Assembly (NCBI RefSeq): GCF_020180945.1
Contig: NZ_JAIPUL010000001.1
Coordinates: 1,426,001 to 1,490,000 of the forward strand
Direction of reading: 5' to 3'
DNA length: 64,000 nt
From: Lacticaseibacillus kribbianus
GTDB lineage: Bacteria; Bacillota; Bacilli; Lactobacillales; Lactobacillaceae
The notes under the pieces are model-generated. The model made no database searches, had not been told where the DNA came from, and saw nothing but the letters and a program-made list of their open reading frames with translations. Below, piece after piece: positions 51,343 through 59,797 of the stretch; positions within the stretch are counted from its first letter, which is position 1; every line of letters starts with the position of its first letter. The translations under genes were made by a program, and so were the position numbers.

Positions 51343-52799
51343 CCGCCGTTGACCAACAGTTGGACTACATCCTCAAGCAAAATCCGGACTACACGGAACT
51401 CGACCGCGTGTACCTGAAAAACCGCGTGCTGGCTCTGGTCGGCGACGCGGCGGCGGACACGCCGGGCGCCGCGACCGCGCTTTCCAACCTCGACGCGCTG
51501 GTCGCGGCCGCCGTTGAACACGGCGCCTGCGACGACACCGTGGCGGCCAAGCAGATTCTCGAGGCCGAGCTGATGGCCCTGGCCACGCCGAAACCGAGCA
51601 CGGTCAACGCCACGTTCTGGTCGCGCTACCAGCAGTCGCCGCAAAGCGCCACGGACTGGTTCTTCGCGCTCAGCCGCGCCAACAACTACATCCAGACCCG
51701 CGCGATCGCCAAGAACATCCAGTTCCCGGCCCACACGGAGTACGGCGACCTTGAGATCACCATCAACCTGTCCAAGCCGGAGAAGGACCCCAAGGACATC
51801 GCCGCGGCGGCCAAGGTCAAGTCCTTCGGCTACCCGGCCTGCCAGCTGTGCCTTGAAAACGAGGGCTACCGCGGCCGCGCCGACTACCCAGCCCGCGGCA
51901 ACCACCGCATCGTGCGCTTTTCGTTGGGCGGGGCGACCTGGGGGTTTCAGTACTCCCCTTACGCCTACTTCAACGAGCACGCGATTTTCCTCGACGCGGT
52001 TCACGAGCCGATGCACATCAACCAGCAGACCTTCACCAACCTGCTGGACATCGTGACCATGCTGCCGCACTACTTCGTCGGCAGCAACGCCGACCTGCCG
52101 ATTGTCGGCGGCTCGATGCTGTCGCACGAGCACTACCAGGGCGGCCGCCTCACCTTCGCGATGGCCGTGGCGCCGCTGGAGAAAACGCTCAGCCTGCCCG
52201 GCTTTGACGGCGTCGAGGCCGGCCGCGTGAAGTGGCCGATGAGCGTGATTCGCCTGACCGGCGCCAACCGCAGCGAGCTCGCCGCGGCCGCCGAGCACAT
52301 CCGCGCGACCTGGGCGACTTACAGCGACGAGGCCGTGGACGTGCGCGCCGTCACCGACGGCACGCCGCACCACACCGTCACCCCGATCGCACGCCGCGTC
52401 GGTGCCGACTACCAGCTCGACTTGGTGCTGCGCGACAACCAGACCAGCGCCGCTTACCCCGACGGCATTTTCCACCCGCACCAGGACGTGCAGCACATCA
52501 AGAAGGAAAACATCGGCCTGATCGAGGTCATGGGCCTGGCGGTGCTGCCGGCGCGCCTGCGCCTGGAGCTCGCCGAGGTCAAGAAGTACCTGCTGGACCA
52601 GCCCAACGCCATGGCCGAGTCCCACCGGCCGTGGGCGGATCAGCTGCGCCAGAGCTTCGCGTGGACCCCGGCCAACGCCGACGACCTGCTGAACCAGGCC
52701 GTGGGCAAGGTCTTCGCCCGCGTGCTCGAAGACGCCGGCGTGTTCAAGCGCACCCCTGAAGGTCAGGCGGCCTTCGACCGCTTCTGCGCCGCGCTGTAA
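51339..52799 (+). CDS. galT: UDP-glucose-hexose-1-phosphate uridylyltransferase (Lactobacillales type)
   Basis: A 486-residue GalT of the long Gram-positive class with [13 protein letters not shown] in place of the classical HPHxQ-type motif. It transfers UMP from UDP-glucose to Gal-1-P in the Leloir pathway. It starts at TTG (51339-51341) overlapping the galE stop; GGAAGGA lies upstream. No galM is present in the cluster. Confidence 0.95.
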   Translation: MTAVDQQLDYILKQNPDYTELDRVYLKNRVLALVGDAAADTPGAATALSNLDALVAAAVEHGACDDTVAAKQILEAELMALATPKPSTVNATFWSRYQQSPQSATDWFFALSRANNYIQTRAIAKNIQFPAHTEYGDLEITINLSKPEKDPKDIAAAAKVKSFGYPACQLCLENEGYRGRADYPARGNHRIVRFSLGGATWGFQYSPYAYFNEHAIFLDAVHEPMHINQQTFTNLLDIVTMLPHYFVGSNADLPIVGGSMLSHEHYQGGRLTFAMAVAPLEKTLSLPGFDGVEAGRVKWPMSVIRLTGANRSELAAAAEHIRATWATYSDEAVDVRAVTDGTPHHTVTPIARRVGADYQLDLVLRDNQTSAAYPDGIFHPHQDVQHIKKENIGLIEVMGLAVLPARLRLELAEVKKYLLDQPNAMAESHRPWADQLRQSFAWTPANADDLLNQAVGKVFARVLEDAGVFKRTPEGQAAFDRFCAAL

Positions 52800-52810
52800 T
52801 CCGCATCCAG

Positions 52811-52843
52811 AGCCTGCCGAATTGCGATTCGGCGGGCTTTTTT
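52811..52843 (+). terminator. Terminator of the gal cluster
   Basis: GCCTGCCGAAT / ATTCGGCGGGC stem followed by T6. Confidence 0.92.
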
Positions 52844-52901
52844 GCGCGCTGCGGGGTAGAATGGGCCTATCATCGCCTCACGGCAGGAAGAAGGCATTGC
52901 C

Positions 52902-53000
52902 ATGACCGCAGACTTTCGCGATTGGCCGCTGCCACCCGCACCGGACCCCCGGCGCATGTGGCGCCTTATTAACTGGGAGCACACCATGACAGACGGCTAG
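52902..53000 (+). CDS. Candidate leader peptide upstream of the MFS pump
   Basis: A 32-codon ORF with GGAAGAAGG 8 nt upstream of its ATG. It contains PLPPAPDP, a proline-rich stall-prone run, and three Trp codons. Its last codons and stop lie inside the hairpin at 52975-53021, and the MFS gene starts 39 nt later. TAGAAT at 52856-52861 may be the -10. The layout resembles translational attenuators of macrolide-resistance genes. It has no other recognisable similarity. Confidence 0.55.
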   Translation: MTADFRDWPLPPAPDPRRMWRLINWEHTMTDG

Positions 53001-53021
53001 TCATGGCGGCCGGGTGCTCCC
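52975..53021 (+). promoter_or_regulatory. Nested hairpin between the leader ORF and the MFS pump
   Basis: Outer stem GGGAGCAC / GTGCTCCC (52975-52982, 53014-53021) and inner stem CCATGAC / GTCATGG. A ribosome paused near the end of the leader ORF would open it. It ends 8 nt before the AAAGGA of the pump gene. Confidence 0.6.
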
Positions 53022-53039
53022 GGCGCAGAAAGGATTCAC

Positions 53040-54248
53040 GTGAAAAATCTCTATCAATTACTGGCGGTGCGGCTTTTAATCAACCTCGCCGACAGCTTAT
53101 TTTACGTCGTCACGCTCTGGAACGTCACCCAGGCGGCTGACGCGCTCGCCACCGGCGCACTGGTGGCGCTGTTCACCCTGCCGGACGTGCTGGCGGTGTT
53201 CATCGGCCCGCTGATCGACCGCTTCGAGCCCCGGCGGCTGCTGGTGGTCGCAAGCGGGCTGCAGCTGGCCATTCAGCTGGTGCGGCTGGCGACGCTCACC
53301 CCCTTCAACCTCCCGCTGACCTACGCCCTGGCCCTCGGCAGCACGCTGGCGTCGAGCCTGACCTACCCGCTGGAGGACGTGCTGATTCCAAGGCTCGCGC
53401 CGCAAAACCGGCTGGTGTTTGCCAACAGCCTGTTTGCGGTGGCCTACAAGGCCGTCGACACGGCGTTCAACGCCGTGTCCGGGCTGCTCCTGTCGGCGCT
53501 CAGCTTCTTTGCGCTCTACGCCGCGGACCTCGGCGTGTTCGCGCTGGTGTTCGTGCCGCTGGTGGCCTTTCGGTTCCACCGCGGGCCGGTGACCACCGTG
53601 CCGTTTTCCGCCAAGGCTTACCGCACCGAGCTTGCCGCGGGCTGGCGCTACCTGATCGGCGCACCGCTTCTGCGCGCGCTCACCTGGCCGCTGGTGGCCA
53701 TGAACGCGGCGACGGCGCTGGCCAGCGTGGCGATGCCCTACTTCAGCCAGGAATTCGCGCGGCCCAAGCTCGTGTTCGGGCTGTTCACCACGGCGGAAGG
53801 CGTCGGGGGGATGCTCGGGGCGCTGGCGGTCACCGCACTCGCCCGCCGTGCCGGCGTGGGCAGGCTGATCAGCTGGCTTTTGGTCGGTGAGGGCGCTGCC
53901 TGGGTGCTGGCGGTGGCGGTGCACCAGGTGGTCGCCACCGCGGCGCTCCTGGCGCTGAGTTCGGCGCTCGGCAGCGTGTCCAACACGCTGTACGCCGGCC
54001 TGTACCAGGTGCTGCCGGACGCCACGCTGCTCGGGCGCGTCAACACGACGGTCGACTCGCTGATCACCGTCGCCATGCCCGCGGGCAGCCTGCTCGGCGG
54101 CTGGGTGCTGGCCAGCATCGGCGCACGGTGGGGCATGGCGCTCCTGGGCCTGAGCCTGATCGGCGGCGCCATCACCTACTGGCTCAGCCGGCCGGTGATG
54201 GCACTGCCGAAGATGAGCGCGGTGCGCCCGCTGCCCCCGCGCGGTTGA
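53040..54248 (+). CDS. MFS efflux pump, Mef-like
   Basis: A 402-residue 12-helix MFS protein of the MefA/macrolide-efflux type: LLAVRLLINLADSLFYVVTL, PLIDRFEPRRLLV (motif A position), and the late VNTTVDSLITVAMPAGSLLGG. It starts at GTG after AAAGGA. It is followed by an Lsa-type ABC-F gene, an arrangement like mef-msr(D) in streptococci. The drug specificity is unknown and the sequence is not close enough to call mefA by eye. Confidence 0.75.
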   Translation: MKNLYQLLAVRLLINLADSLFYVVTLWNVTQAADALATGALVALFTLPDVLAVFIGPLIDRFEPRRLLVVASGLQLAIQLVRLATLTPFNLPLTYALALGSTLASSLTYPLEDVLIPRLAPQNRLVFANSLFAVAYKAVDTAFNAVSGLLLSALSFFALYAADLGVFALVFVPLVAFRFHRGPVTTVPFSAKAYRTELAAGWRYLIGAPLLRALTWPLVAMNAATALASVAMPYFSQEFARPKLVFGLFTTAEGVGGMLGALAVTALARRAGVGRLISWLLVGEGAAWVLAVAVHQVVATAALLALSSALGSVSNTLYAGLYQVLPDATLLGRVNTTVDSLITVAMPAGSLLGGWVLASIGARWGMALLGLSLIGGAITYWLSRPVMALPKMSAVRPLPPRG

Positions 54249-54273
54249 CGCCCGTGCCGCGCCGTGATATAAA
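54245..54273 (+). promoter_or_regulatory. Promoter of the ABC-F gene
   Basis: -35 TTGACG (54245-54250, overlapping the MFS stop codon) and -10 TATAAA (54268-54273), 17-bp spacer. The start near 54280 gives a ~210-nt leader. Confidence 0.75.
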
Positions 54274-54303
54274 TAAGTCAATTACGAAAACGGAGGTCAC
54301 GCC

Positions 54304-54387
54304 ATTGAAGTTCTAAGCGAGTTGTCTGAACCAAGCACGTCCCATCACCGCACCACGGGATTCGTGCGCCGTCCAGACGACCGCTAG
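54304..54387 (+). CDS. Candidate leader ORF of the ABC-F gene
   Basis: GGAGG (54292-54296) is 7 nt upstream of an ATT codon opening a 27-codon frame (IEVLSELSEPSTSHHRTTGF...) that ends at TAG 54385-54387, at the first base of the antiterminator stem. Alternatively TTG at 54305 gives a three-codon MKF leader. Either would suit antibiotic-sensed attenuation; which is used cannot be decided from sequence. Confidence 0.4.
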   Translation: MEVLSELSEPSTSHHRTTGFVRRPDDR

Positions 54388-54433
54388 ACTTCTTCGGCGG
54401 GCCGCAAGCCCCCGGAGTCTCTGGGGGCTTTTT
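54388..54433 (+). promoter_or_regulatory. Attenuator of the ABC-F gene (antiterminator and terminator)
   Basis: Terminator: AGCCCCC / GGGGGCT with T5 (54407-54433), 58 bp before the ABC-F start. Antiterminator: GACTTC...GGGC with GCCC...GGAGTC (54388-54420), which uses the terminator 5' arm. The two are mutually exclusive. Confidence 0.7.
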
Positions 54434-54491
54434 GTGTGGGATGCACCGCACGCCCCCGGCGGTCGGCTGGACTCACCACAAGGGGGTCACC

Positions 54492-56033
54492 ATGTCTAAC
54501 ATCACAATTTCGCACCTCACGTTCGCCTACCCCGGGCAGGCGGACATCTTCACCGACCAGAGCCTGACGCTCGACCTGAGCTGGCACCTGGGCCTGAACG
54601 GCCGCAACGGCCGGGGCAAAACCACCCTGCTGCGCCTGCTGCAGCAAGAACTTTCGCCCTCCAGCGGCCGCCTGAGCGTCCCGGTGCCCTTGACCTACTT
54701 CCCGCAGCCGGTGGCGGACCCAACCCAGGACGCCTGGCAGGTCGCAGCCGACATCACCCCCGCCGAGCTGTGGGAGGTGCAGCGCGAGCTGTCCGCCATG
54801 GGCGTGGCCGAGGACGTGCTGTACCGGCCGTACCGGAGCCTGTCGGGCGGCGAGCAGACCAAGCTGCTGCTGGCGGCGCTTTTTGCCCAGACCACCGCGT
54901 TCGCCCTGATCGACGAGCCGACCAACCACCTCGACGCGCCAGGTCGCCGGCAGGTCGCCGCCTACCTGGCCGCCAAGAAGAGCGGCTACATCGTGGTCTC
55001 GCACGACCGCGACTTCCTGGACGCCGTCACCGACCACACCCTGACCATCGAGAAAAAGCAGCTGGTGCTGACCCACGGCAACTTCACCGCGTACAGCCAG
55101 GCCAAGGCCACCCAGGACCAGAGCGAGCAGGCCGAGCAGAGCAAGCTCCGCCGCGACATCGGCCGCCTCAAGCAAAGCGCGCGCGACAAGGCCGACTGGT
55201 CCAAGAGCCGCGAGGGCGACATCCACGGCGACCCGCACGTCAAGGGCTCGGGCGGTACCGGCCACGACGGCTTCACCACGGCTCGCGCGGCGCGCATGAT
55301 GCAAAAGGCCAAAAACCTCGACCGGCGGATGCAAACCGAGATCGCCGACAAGGAGGCGCTGCTGCAAAACGTCGAGTTCATCGACCCGCTGGCGCTGGAT
55401 TACGTCCCCGACTACCACAACACCCTGCTGACGCTGCGCGAGGTCACCCTGAGCTTCAACGGCCAGCCGCTGTTTGCCCCGGTGACATTTTCCGTCAAGC
55501 GCGGCGAGCGGGTGGCCTTGGTCGGCCCCAACGGCGCCGGCAAGAGCTCGCTGCTCGACGCGGTGCTTGAAACCGCCGGCCGCACCACGGCCACCGGCCA
55601 GGAGAGCGCCGCCTTCACCGGCACCGTGGCCGGCGAGATCACGCTGGTCAACGCCACGCGCGCCCTAGTGCGCCAGCAGTACGCCGACAACGTGGGCAAC
55701 CTGGCGGATTTTGCCGAGCGCCGCCGCCTGAACTACCAGGACCTGTTGAACAACCTGCACAAGCTGGGCGTCGAGCGCAGCGTGTTCACCACGCCGATCG
55801 AGCAGATGTCCGGCGGCCAGCAGAAAAAAGTCGAGCTGGCCGCCAGCATGGCCACCTCCGCGGCCTTCTACGTGTGGGACGAGCCGCTGAACTACCTCGA
55901 CGTCTTCAACCAGGACCAGCTGATCCAGGTGATCCAGGCGGTCAAGCCGACCATGCTCTTCACCGAGCACGACCAGCACTTCATCGACGCCGTGGCAACC
56001 AAGGTGATCGAGCTGACGCCGCTGAGCGACTAA
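54492..56033 (+). CDS. ABC-F ribosomal protection protein, Lsa-like
   Basis: A 513-residue protein with two ABC domains and no membrane segment. Walker A motifs are GRNGRGKTT and GPNGAGKSS; signatures are LSGGEQ and MSGGQQ. The charged interdomain linker includes GGTGHDGFTTARAARMMQ, and WDEPLNYLDVFNQDQL ends domain 2. These are features of Lsa-type ABC-F proteins, which bind the ribosomal E site and displace lincosamides, streptogramin A and pleuromutilins. The start follows AAGGGGG. Its leader contains an attenuator. The resistance phenotype is inferred. Confidence 0.9.
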   Translation: MSNITISHLTFAYPGQADIFTDQSLTLDLSWHLGLNGRNGRGKTTLLRLLQQELSPSSGRLSVPVPLTYFPQPVADPTQDAWQVAADITPAELWEVQRELSAMGVAEDVLYRPYRSLSGGEQTKLLLAALFAQTTAFALIDEPTNHLDAPGRRQVAAYLAAKKSGYIVVSHDRDFLDAVTDHTLTIEKKQLVLTHGNFTAYSQAKATQDQSEQAEQSKLRRDIGRLKQSARDKADWSKSREGDIHGDPHVKGSGGTGHDGFTTARAARMMQKAKNLDRRMQTEIADKEALLQNVEFIDPLALDYVPDYHNTLLTLREVTLSFNGQPLFAPVTFSVKRGERVALVGPNGAGKSSLLDAVLETAGRTTATGQESAAFTGTVAGEITLVNATRALVRQQYADNVGNLADFAERRRLNYQDLLNNLHKLGVERSVFTTPIEQMSGGQQKKVELAASMATSAAFYVWDEPLNYLDVFNQDQLIQVIQAVKPTMLFTEHDQHFIDAVATKVIELTPLSD

Positions 56034-56045
56034 CCGCAAACCAAA

Positions 56046-56099
56046 AAACCGCGCGCCGGCCGCGTGTCCTTGATTGGACATGCGGCCGGCGCGCGGTTT
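56046..56099 (+). terminator. Long hairpin after the ABC-F gene
   Basis: AAACCGCGCGCCGGCCGC / GCGGCCGGCGCGCGGTTT with an inner GTGTCC / GGACAT; a very stable hairpin with only a short T-run on plus and AAAAAA on the 5' side, so it may also stop minus-strand transcripts. Confidence 0.75.
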
Positions 56100-56219
56100 G
56101 CGTTGCGGCGTTAGAAACGGTTAGAATGCGTGGCTGTTCATGAGCAATCCGTCCGGTTGCTCGTGTGCGCCCGGTCCGCGTCGAAGCGACACCCTTCCGT
56201 GAACGCGGCCGACCCACTG

Positions 56220-56421
56220 TGTAGGGCTTCGGTTCGGACGCGCCACGGCTGGAGGCTTCGGGCCGGGGCGAGCCAGCGTGACATTGCTGTTAGCCGGGTG
56301 ATTTTCCCGGCTTACAGCAACGGCGGGTCGCAAGACCGGGCTTTGGGCTTGCGGGAGCCGCACGCGTTCCGCCGCCCCGGCCCGAAGCCGGAAGCCGTCG
56401 CGCGTCCGGACCGCAGCCCGG
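56220..56421 (-). repeat. Family A structured repeat, copy 15
   Basis: 13 bp past the EamA stop, same sense. The inner internal loop is replaced by paired TTC/GAA, and TTCGGACGCGCCACGGCT pairs with AGCCGTCGCGCGTCCGGA. Hairpin D is TCGCAAG / CTTGCGG with a GGGCTTT loop. Confidence 0.92.
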
Positions 56422-56434
56422 CCCTAGCCCGGCC

Positions 56435-57336
56435 CTACCCCAGCCGCCGCGGCCGGCGCGCGGGCAGCACCTGAAGGAAGGTGGTGCTCAGGACCAGCAG
56501 GCCGCCGAGCACCTCGGCCCAGCCGAAGTGGGCGTGAAAGAGCGCGATGGCGATGACCGTTGAAGACAGCGGCTCGAACACGTTGAGCATCGCGACGGTG
56601 GTCGGGCGCACGAAGCGCAGGCTCTCCAGGTACAGCAGGTAGGCGATGAGCGTCCCGAACAGCGTGACGTAGCCGATGCCGAGCACGATCGGCCAGGTCA
56701 GGTGCGGACCGGGCTGGAGAATCAGGATCGGCGACAGGATCAGGCCGCCGAACAGCATCCCCCACCCGGTGACCAGCCGCGCGTTGTAGCGTTTTAGAAG
56801 TCCGACCGGCATCAGCGTGTAGGCCGCCGCCCCGACCGCCGCGGCCAGGCCCCAAAACAGGCCCTGCGGCGACAGCGACAGCGTCGTCAGGTGGCCGTGC
56901 GTGACCAAAACACCACGCCGACGAACGCGACGGCAATCGAGACCAGATCGATGCGCCGCGGCCACCGCCAGTGCCGCAGCGCCAGGTAGATGATGATGAA
57001 CACGGGCCCGAGGTACTGGATGACGGTGGTGGTCGGCGCGTTGCTGACGGCCACGGCCGTGAAGTACGTGAACTGCGAGATCACGACGCCGAACACCCCG
57101 AAGACGAACAGGCCGAAAAGCGCGCGGCGGTCGTGCGCCACCGCCGCCATCTCGGTCCGCTGCGTGGCCAGGTTGCCCGCCAGCAGGATCAGCCCGCTCA
57201 ACAGCAGCCGCACCGCCACCAGCCAGTCGGGCCGGATGCCGGGCTGGGCGAACAGCCACTGCGCCACGTTGCCCGAGATGCCCCAGAGCAGCGGCCCCAA
57301 AATTGCAAACAGGATTCCCTTATGTCGCGTCGTCAT
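56435..57336 (-). pseudogene. EamA/DMT superfamily transporter, frameshifted
   Basis: Two overlapping frames together give one EamA protein of normal length (~300 residues, ten helices). The first runs from MTTRHKGILFAILGPLLWG (start 57336, AGGAG upstream) to AVAFVGVVFW; the second resumes at LVTHGHLTTLSLSPQGLFWG and ends VLPARRPRRLG. The join is a T4 run on the minus strand (56907-56910). One extra T would restore GVVFLVTHGHL. This is a 1-bp deletion in a homopolymer: a real mutation, phase switch or sequencing error. Substrate unknown. Confidence 0.85.
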
Positions 57337-57401
57337 GTCGAACTCCTTGTCGTCAATGAGACCTATCATACCCCCAATCAGCGGGCCCGGCGCAACTTTT
57401 T

Positions 57402-57430
57402 TTGCACAGTCTGGGGACCGCCATTATACT
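57402..57430 (+). promoter_or_regulatory. Promoter of the ThrE-like operon
   Basis: -35 TTGCAC (57402-57407), -10 TATACT (57425-57430), 17-bp spacer. Confidence 0.8.
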
Positions 57431-57463
57431 TGGGAGGTCAGCATCACGAAAGGAGGCGGCCGC

Positions 57464-58231
57464 GTGGTCACCAATGAAAAAGCGATCATCGCGCTGTGCG
57501 GCCGCGTCGGCAAGCTGCTGCTGGAAAACGGCGCGGAAACCGGCCGCGTCGAGGGCACCGTCGAGTACATCGGCCGCGCCGCCGGTCTGGCCGTGTCCTG
57601 CCACGCGACCATGACCGCGCTGTTCGTCGACGCGGATTTCGACACCGCGACCCACCTGGTCAAGGTGCGCACCAAGGACTTCGACCTGCGCAAGGTCGAC
57701 GCGGTCAACACCCTGTCGCGCCGCTTCGTCGCCGGGCGCATCGACTGGGCGACGCTTGAAAGCGGCGTGGCCGACGTCGAGCGCCAGCGCGTCGATTACA
57801 CCTGGCCGCAGAAAATCCTCGGCGCCGGGCTGGTGTCGGTCGCGCCGATGCTTTTGTTTCAGGCCACCTGGGGCGACCTGGCGCTGGCCTTTGGCGTCGG
57901 CATCGCCGGCTACCTCGCCGCGCAGCTGACCGGCCGCCACACCAGCACGCCTTACATCGCCGTCGGGGTCGGCGGGCTGACCATCGGCTTTTTGGCCACC
58001 ACGCTGGCCCTGGCCGGCCTCGGCGCCTCCGCCGACAACATCGTGATCTCGGCTTTGATGCCGCTGGTGCCGGGGGTCGCGATCACCAACTCGCTGCGGG
58101 AGCTGATCGCCAAGCACACCATCTCCGGCCTGGTGCGCGCCGTCGACGCCGTGATGGTCGCCGGGGCGATCGGCGCCGGCGTTGTGGTCGGCAACGCCCT
58201 GGCCCACGGGCTGTTGGGAGGCTTGCTATGA
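57464..58231 (+). CDS. Threonine/serine exporter, ThrE N-terminal type (DUF1212)
   Basis: A 255-residue protein: a cytoplasmic N-terminal part (GKLLLENGAETGRVEGTVEYIG; written here in part, GAETGRVEGTVEYIG) followed by about five membrane helices ending GAGVVVGNALAHGLLGGLL. This is half of a ThrE exporter split over two genes. It starts at GTG after AAAGGAGG. Its end overlaps the partner gene (ATGA). Substrate class is inferred from the family. Confidence 0.9.
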   Translation: MVTNEKAIIALCGRVGKLLLENGAETGRVEGTVEYIGRAAGLAVSCHATMTALFVDADFDTATHLVKVRTKDFDLRKVDAVNTLSRRFVAGRIDWATLESGVADVERQRVDYTWPQKILGAGLVSVAPMLLFQATWGDLALAFGVGIAGYLAAQLTGRHTSTPYIAVGVGGLTIGFLATTLALAGLGASADNIVISALMPLVPGVAITNSLRELIAKHTISGLVRAVDAVMVAGAIGAGVVVGNALAHGLLGGLL

Positions 58232-58674
58232 CCTACCTCATTCACGCGCTGATCAGCTTCGCCTCGTCGGTCGGCTTTGGCATCATCACCAACATCCCCC
58301 GCCGGACGCTTTTGCCCGCCGGCATCACCGGCGCCGCCTCCTGGCTGGTGTACGTCGCGCTGACCGCCGCGACCCACGCCGTGATTCTGCCCAACCTGAT
58401 GGCCGGCGTCACCATCGGCGTGCTCGCCAACCTGTTCGCGATTCGCGTCAAGGCGCCGGTGAACGTGATGTACATCCCGAGCCTGGTCTCGCTGGTGCCC
58501 GGCGCCATCATCTACATGTCGATGAAGGACTTCACCCTCGGGCGCGAGGCCGCGGCCCAGCAGGGGCTGACCAAGACGCTGACGATTGCCATCGCGCTGG
58601 CGGTCGGCTTCGTCATCGCCGAGGCCAGCTTCAACGCGCTGCGGCGGCTGGCCCGGCGCCGCCCACAGAACTAG
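58228..58674 (+). CDS. Threonine/serine exporter, ThrE C-terminal type (DUF3815)
   Basis: A 148-residue protein with four helices and the family motifs FGIITNIPRRTLLPAGITG and PSLVSLVPGAIIYMSM. It completes the split ThrE exporter with the overlapping upstream gene. The two form a membrane complex. Confidence 0.9.
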   Translation: MTYLIHALISFASSVGFGIITNIPRRTLLPAGITGAASWLVYVALTAATHAVILPNLMAGVTIGVLANLFAIRVKAPVNVMYIPSLVSLVPGAIIYMSMKDFTLGREAAAQQGLTKTLTIAIALAVGFVIAEASFNALRRLARRRPQN

Positions 58675-58698
58675 CAGGCCAGACGCCGTTGTTACGAT

Positions 58699-58757
58699 AA
58701 TCCCGCCACTTTGACCAGATGAACGATTGGCGCTCACCTGGTCAAAACGGCGGGATT
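58699..58757. terminator. Terminator between convergent ThrE and Rgg-like genes
   Basis: AATCCCGCC / GGCGGGATT outer stem with inner TTGACCAG / CTGGTCAA, T5 on plus. Confidence 0.85.
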
Positions 58758-58804
58758 TTTGCGCGGCGAGATCAAAATAGAAGCAAGTTGCCACGTCGGC
58801 GCGC

Positions 58805-59728
58805 TCAAAACACCGACTCAAAGGCGCTCAGCGGCCGACCGGCAAGCGCCGCGTCCAACCCCGGCAGCTGACGCTGGTAGGCCGCGACGTCGAGGTCCGG
58901 CACCCGGCGACTGGCAGCGGCCATCGCCCGCGCGGCGCCCCCGAGTTCCGCCTCGGTCCAAGTCGGGTGCAGGTCGAAGCTGGTCAGGATGTGGCGGCGG
59001 TTGTCCACGAAGCCGTCGGCAAGCTGCACCTCGCCCATCATCCGCAGCCCGGCGATCAGCTCGTCCCCCGCCGCGGCGGCGGTCGCCTGGCCCGCGGGAA
59101 TGGCCGTGGCAATCGCCGTCAGGAACCGGAACTGCAGCCGCGGCAACAGCGCCGCCTGCCAGGTCGCCGGCGCCGCCGCCAGCACGGTCTGCCCGCGGCG
59201 CAGAAAGTCCGCCGCAATGGCCGCCTCCCGTCCGAACAGCGCCGCAAACCCGACGTCGATGCAAAGCCCGAGCGCCACGTCTGGGTAGTCCGGCGCCGTC
59301 CGGAACGCCTGGGCCTTGTGCCACAGCCGGCGGTAGCTCGCCCAGGGCAGCGGTGAAAACCGCGCGACCAAGGCGCCGATGCGCTGGATCAGGGGCAGCG
59401 TCAGCGTGTCGGCGCTCGCCAGGGCCGACAGCACCGCCTTTTGCTCCGCCGGCGTCAGCGGCCAATCCCCCCACGCGGCCAGCTTGCCCAGGGCAGCGCG
59501 CATGTTCGCATCGCCTTTTTCGTCGAGCGGGTCACAGGCGGCCTGCAGTGCAGCGGCCGACACCTGAAGCCGGCGCAAAAGCGCCAGCAGCGTGTCGGCG
59601 CGCACCGAGCCGCCGGCCTCAAAGCGAATCGCCTGTCGCGGCGATAGCAGCGCCGCATAAAGCACCGCCTGGCTGATGCCGCGGGCCTCCCGCAGCTGGC
59701 GGATGAAGCCGCCGATTGATTGTGCCAT
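58805..59728 (-). CDS. Rgg/GadR/MutR-like transcriptional regulator
   Basis: A 307-residue protein with an N-terminal HTH_3 (IGGFIRQLREARGISQAVLY) and a C-terminal all-helical TPR-like domain, the Rgg architecture. Rgg proteins often bind short hydrophobic pheromones; no pheromone ORF was recognised nearby. The start MAQSIGG is preferred because the earlier GTG lies within the AAAGGG ribosome site. It is divergent from the ABC exporter, its likely target. Confidence 0.82.
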   Translation of the reverse strand: MAQSIGGFIRQLREARGISQAVLYAALLSPRQAIRFEAGGSVRADTLLALLRRLQVSAAALQAACDPLDEKGDANMRAALGKLAAWGDWPLTPAEQKAVLSALASADTLTLPLIQRIGALVARFSPLPWASYRRLWHKAQAFRTAPDYPDVALGLCIDVGFAALFGREAAIAADFLRRGQTVLAAAPATWQAALLPRLQFRFLTAIATAIPAGQATAAAAGDELIAGLRMMGEVQLADGFVDNRRHILTSFDLHPTWTEAELGGAARAMAAASRRVPDLDVAAYQRQLPGLDAALAGRPLSAFESVF

Positions 59729-59797
59729 TTTTGTCACCCTTTCGTGTTGCCCCCAGTCTACCAGCTAAACTACGGGCATGAAAGGGAGATGTTAAAC

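Noticed and set aside
3340-56421. Families A and B as CRISPR arrays
   Set aside because: Copies are dispersed, far longer than CRISPR repeats, lack regular unique spacers, and no cas gene is present.
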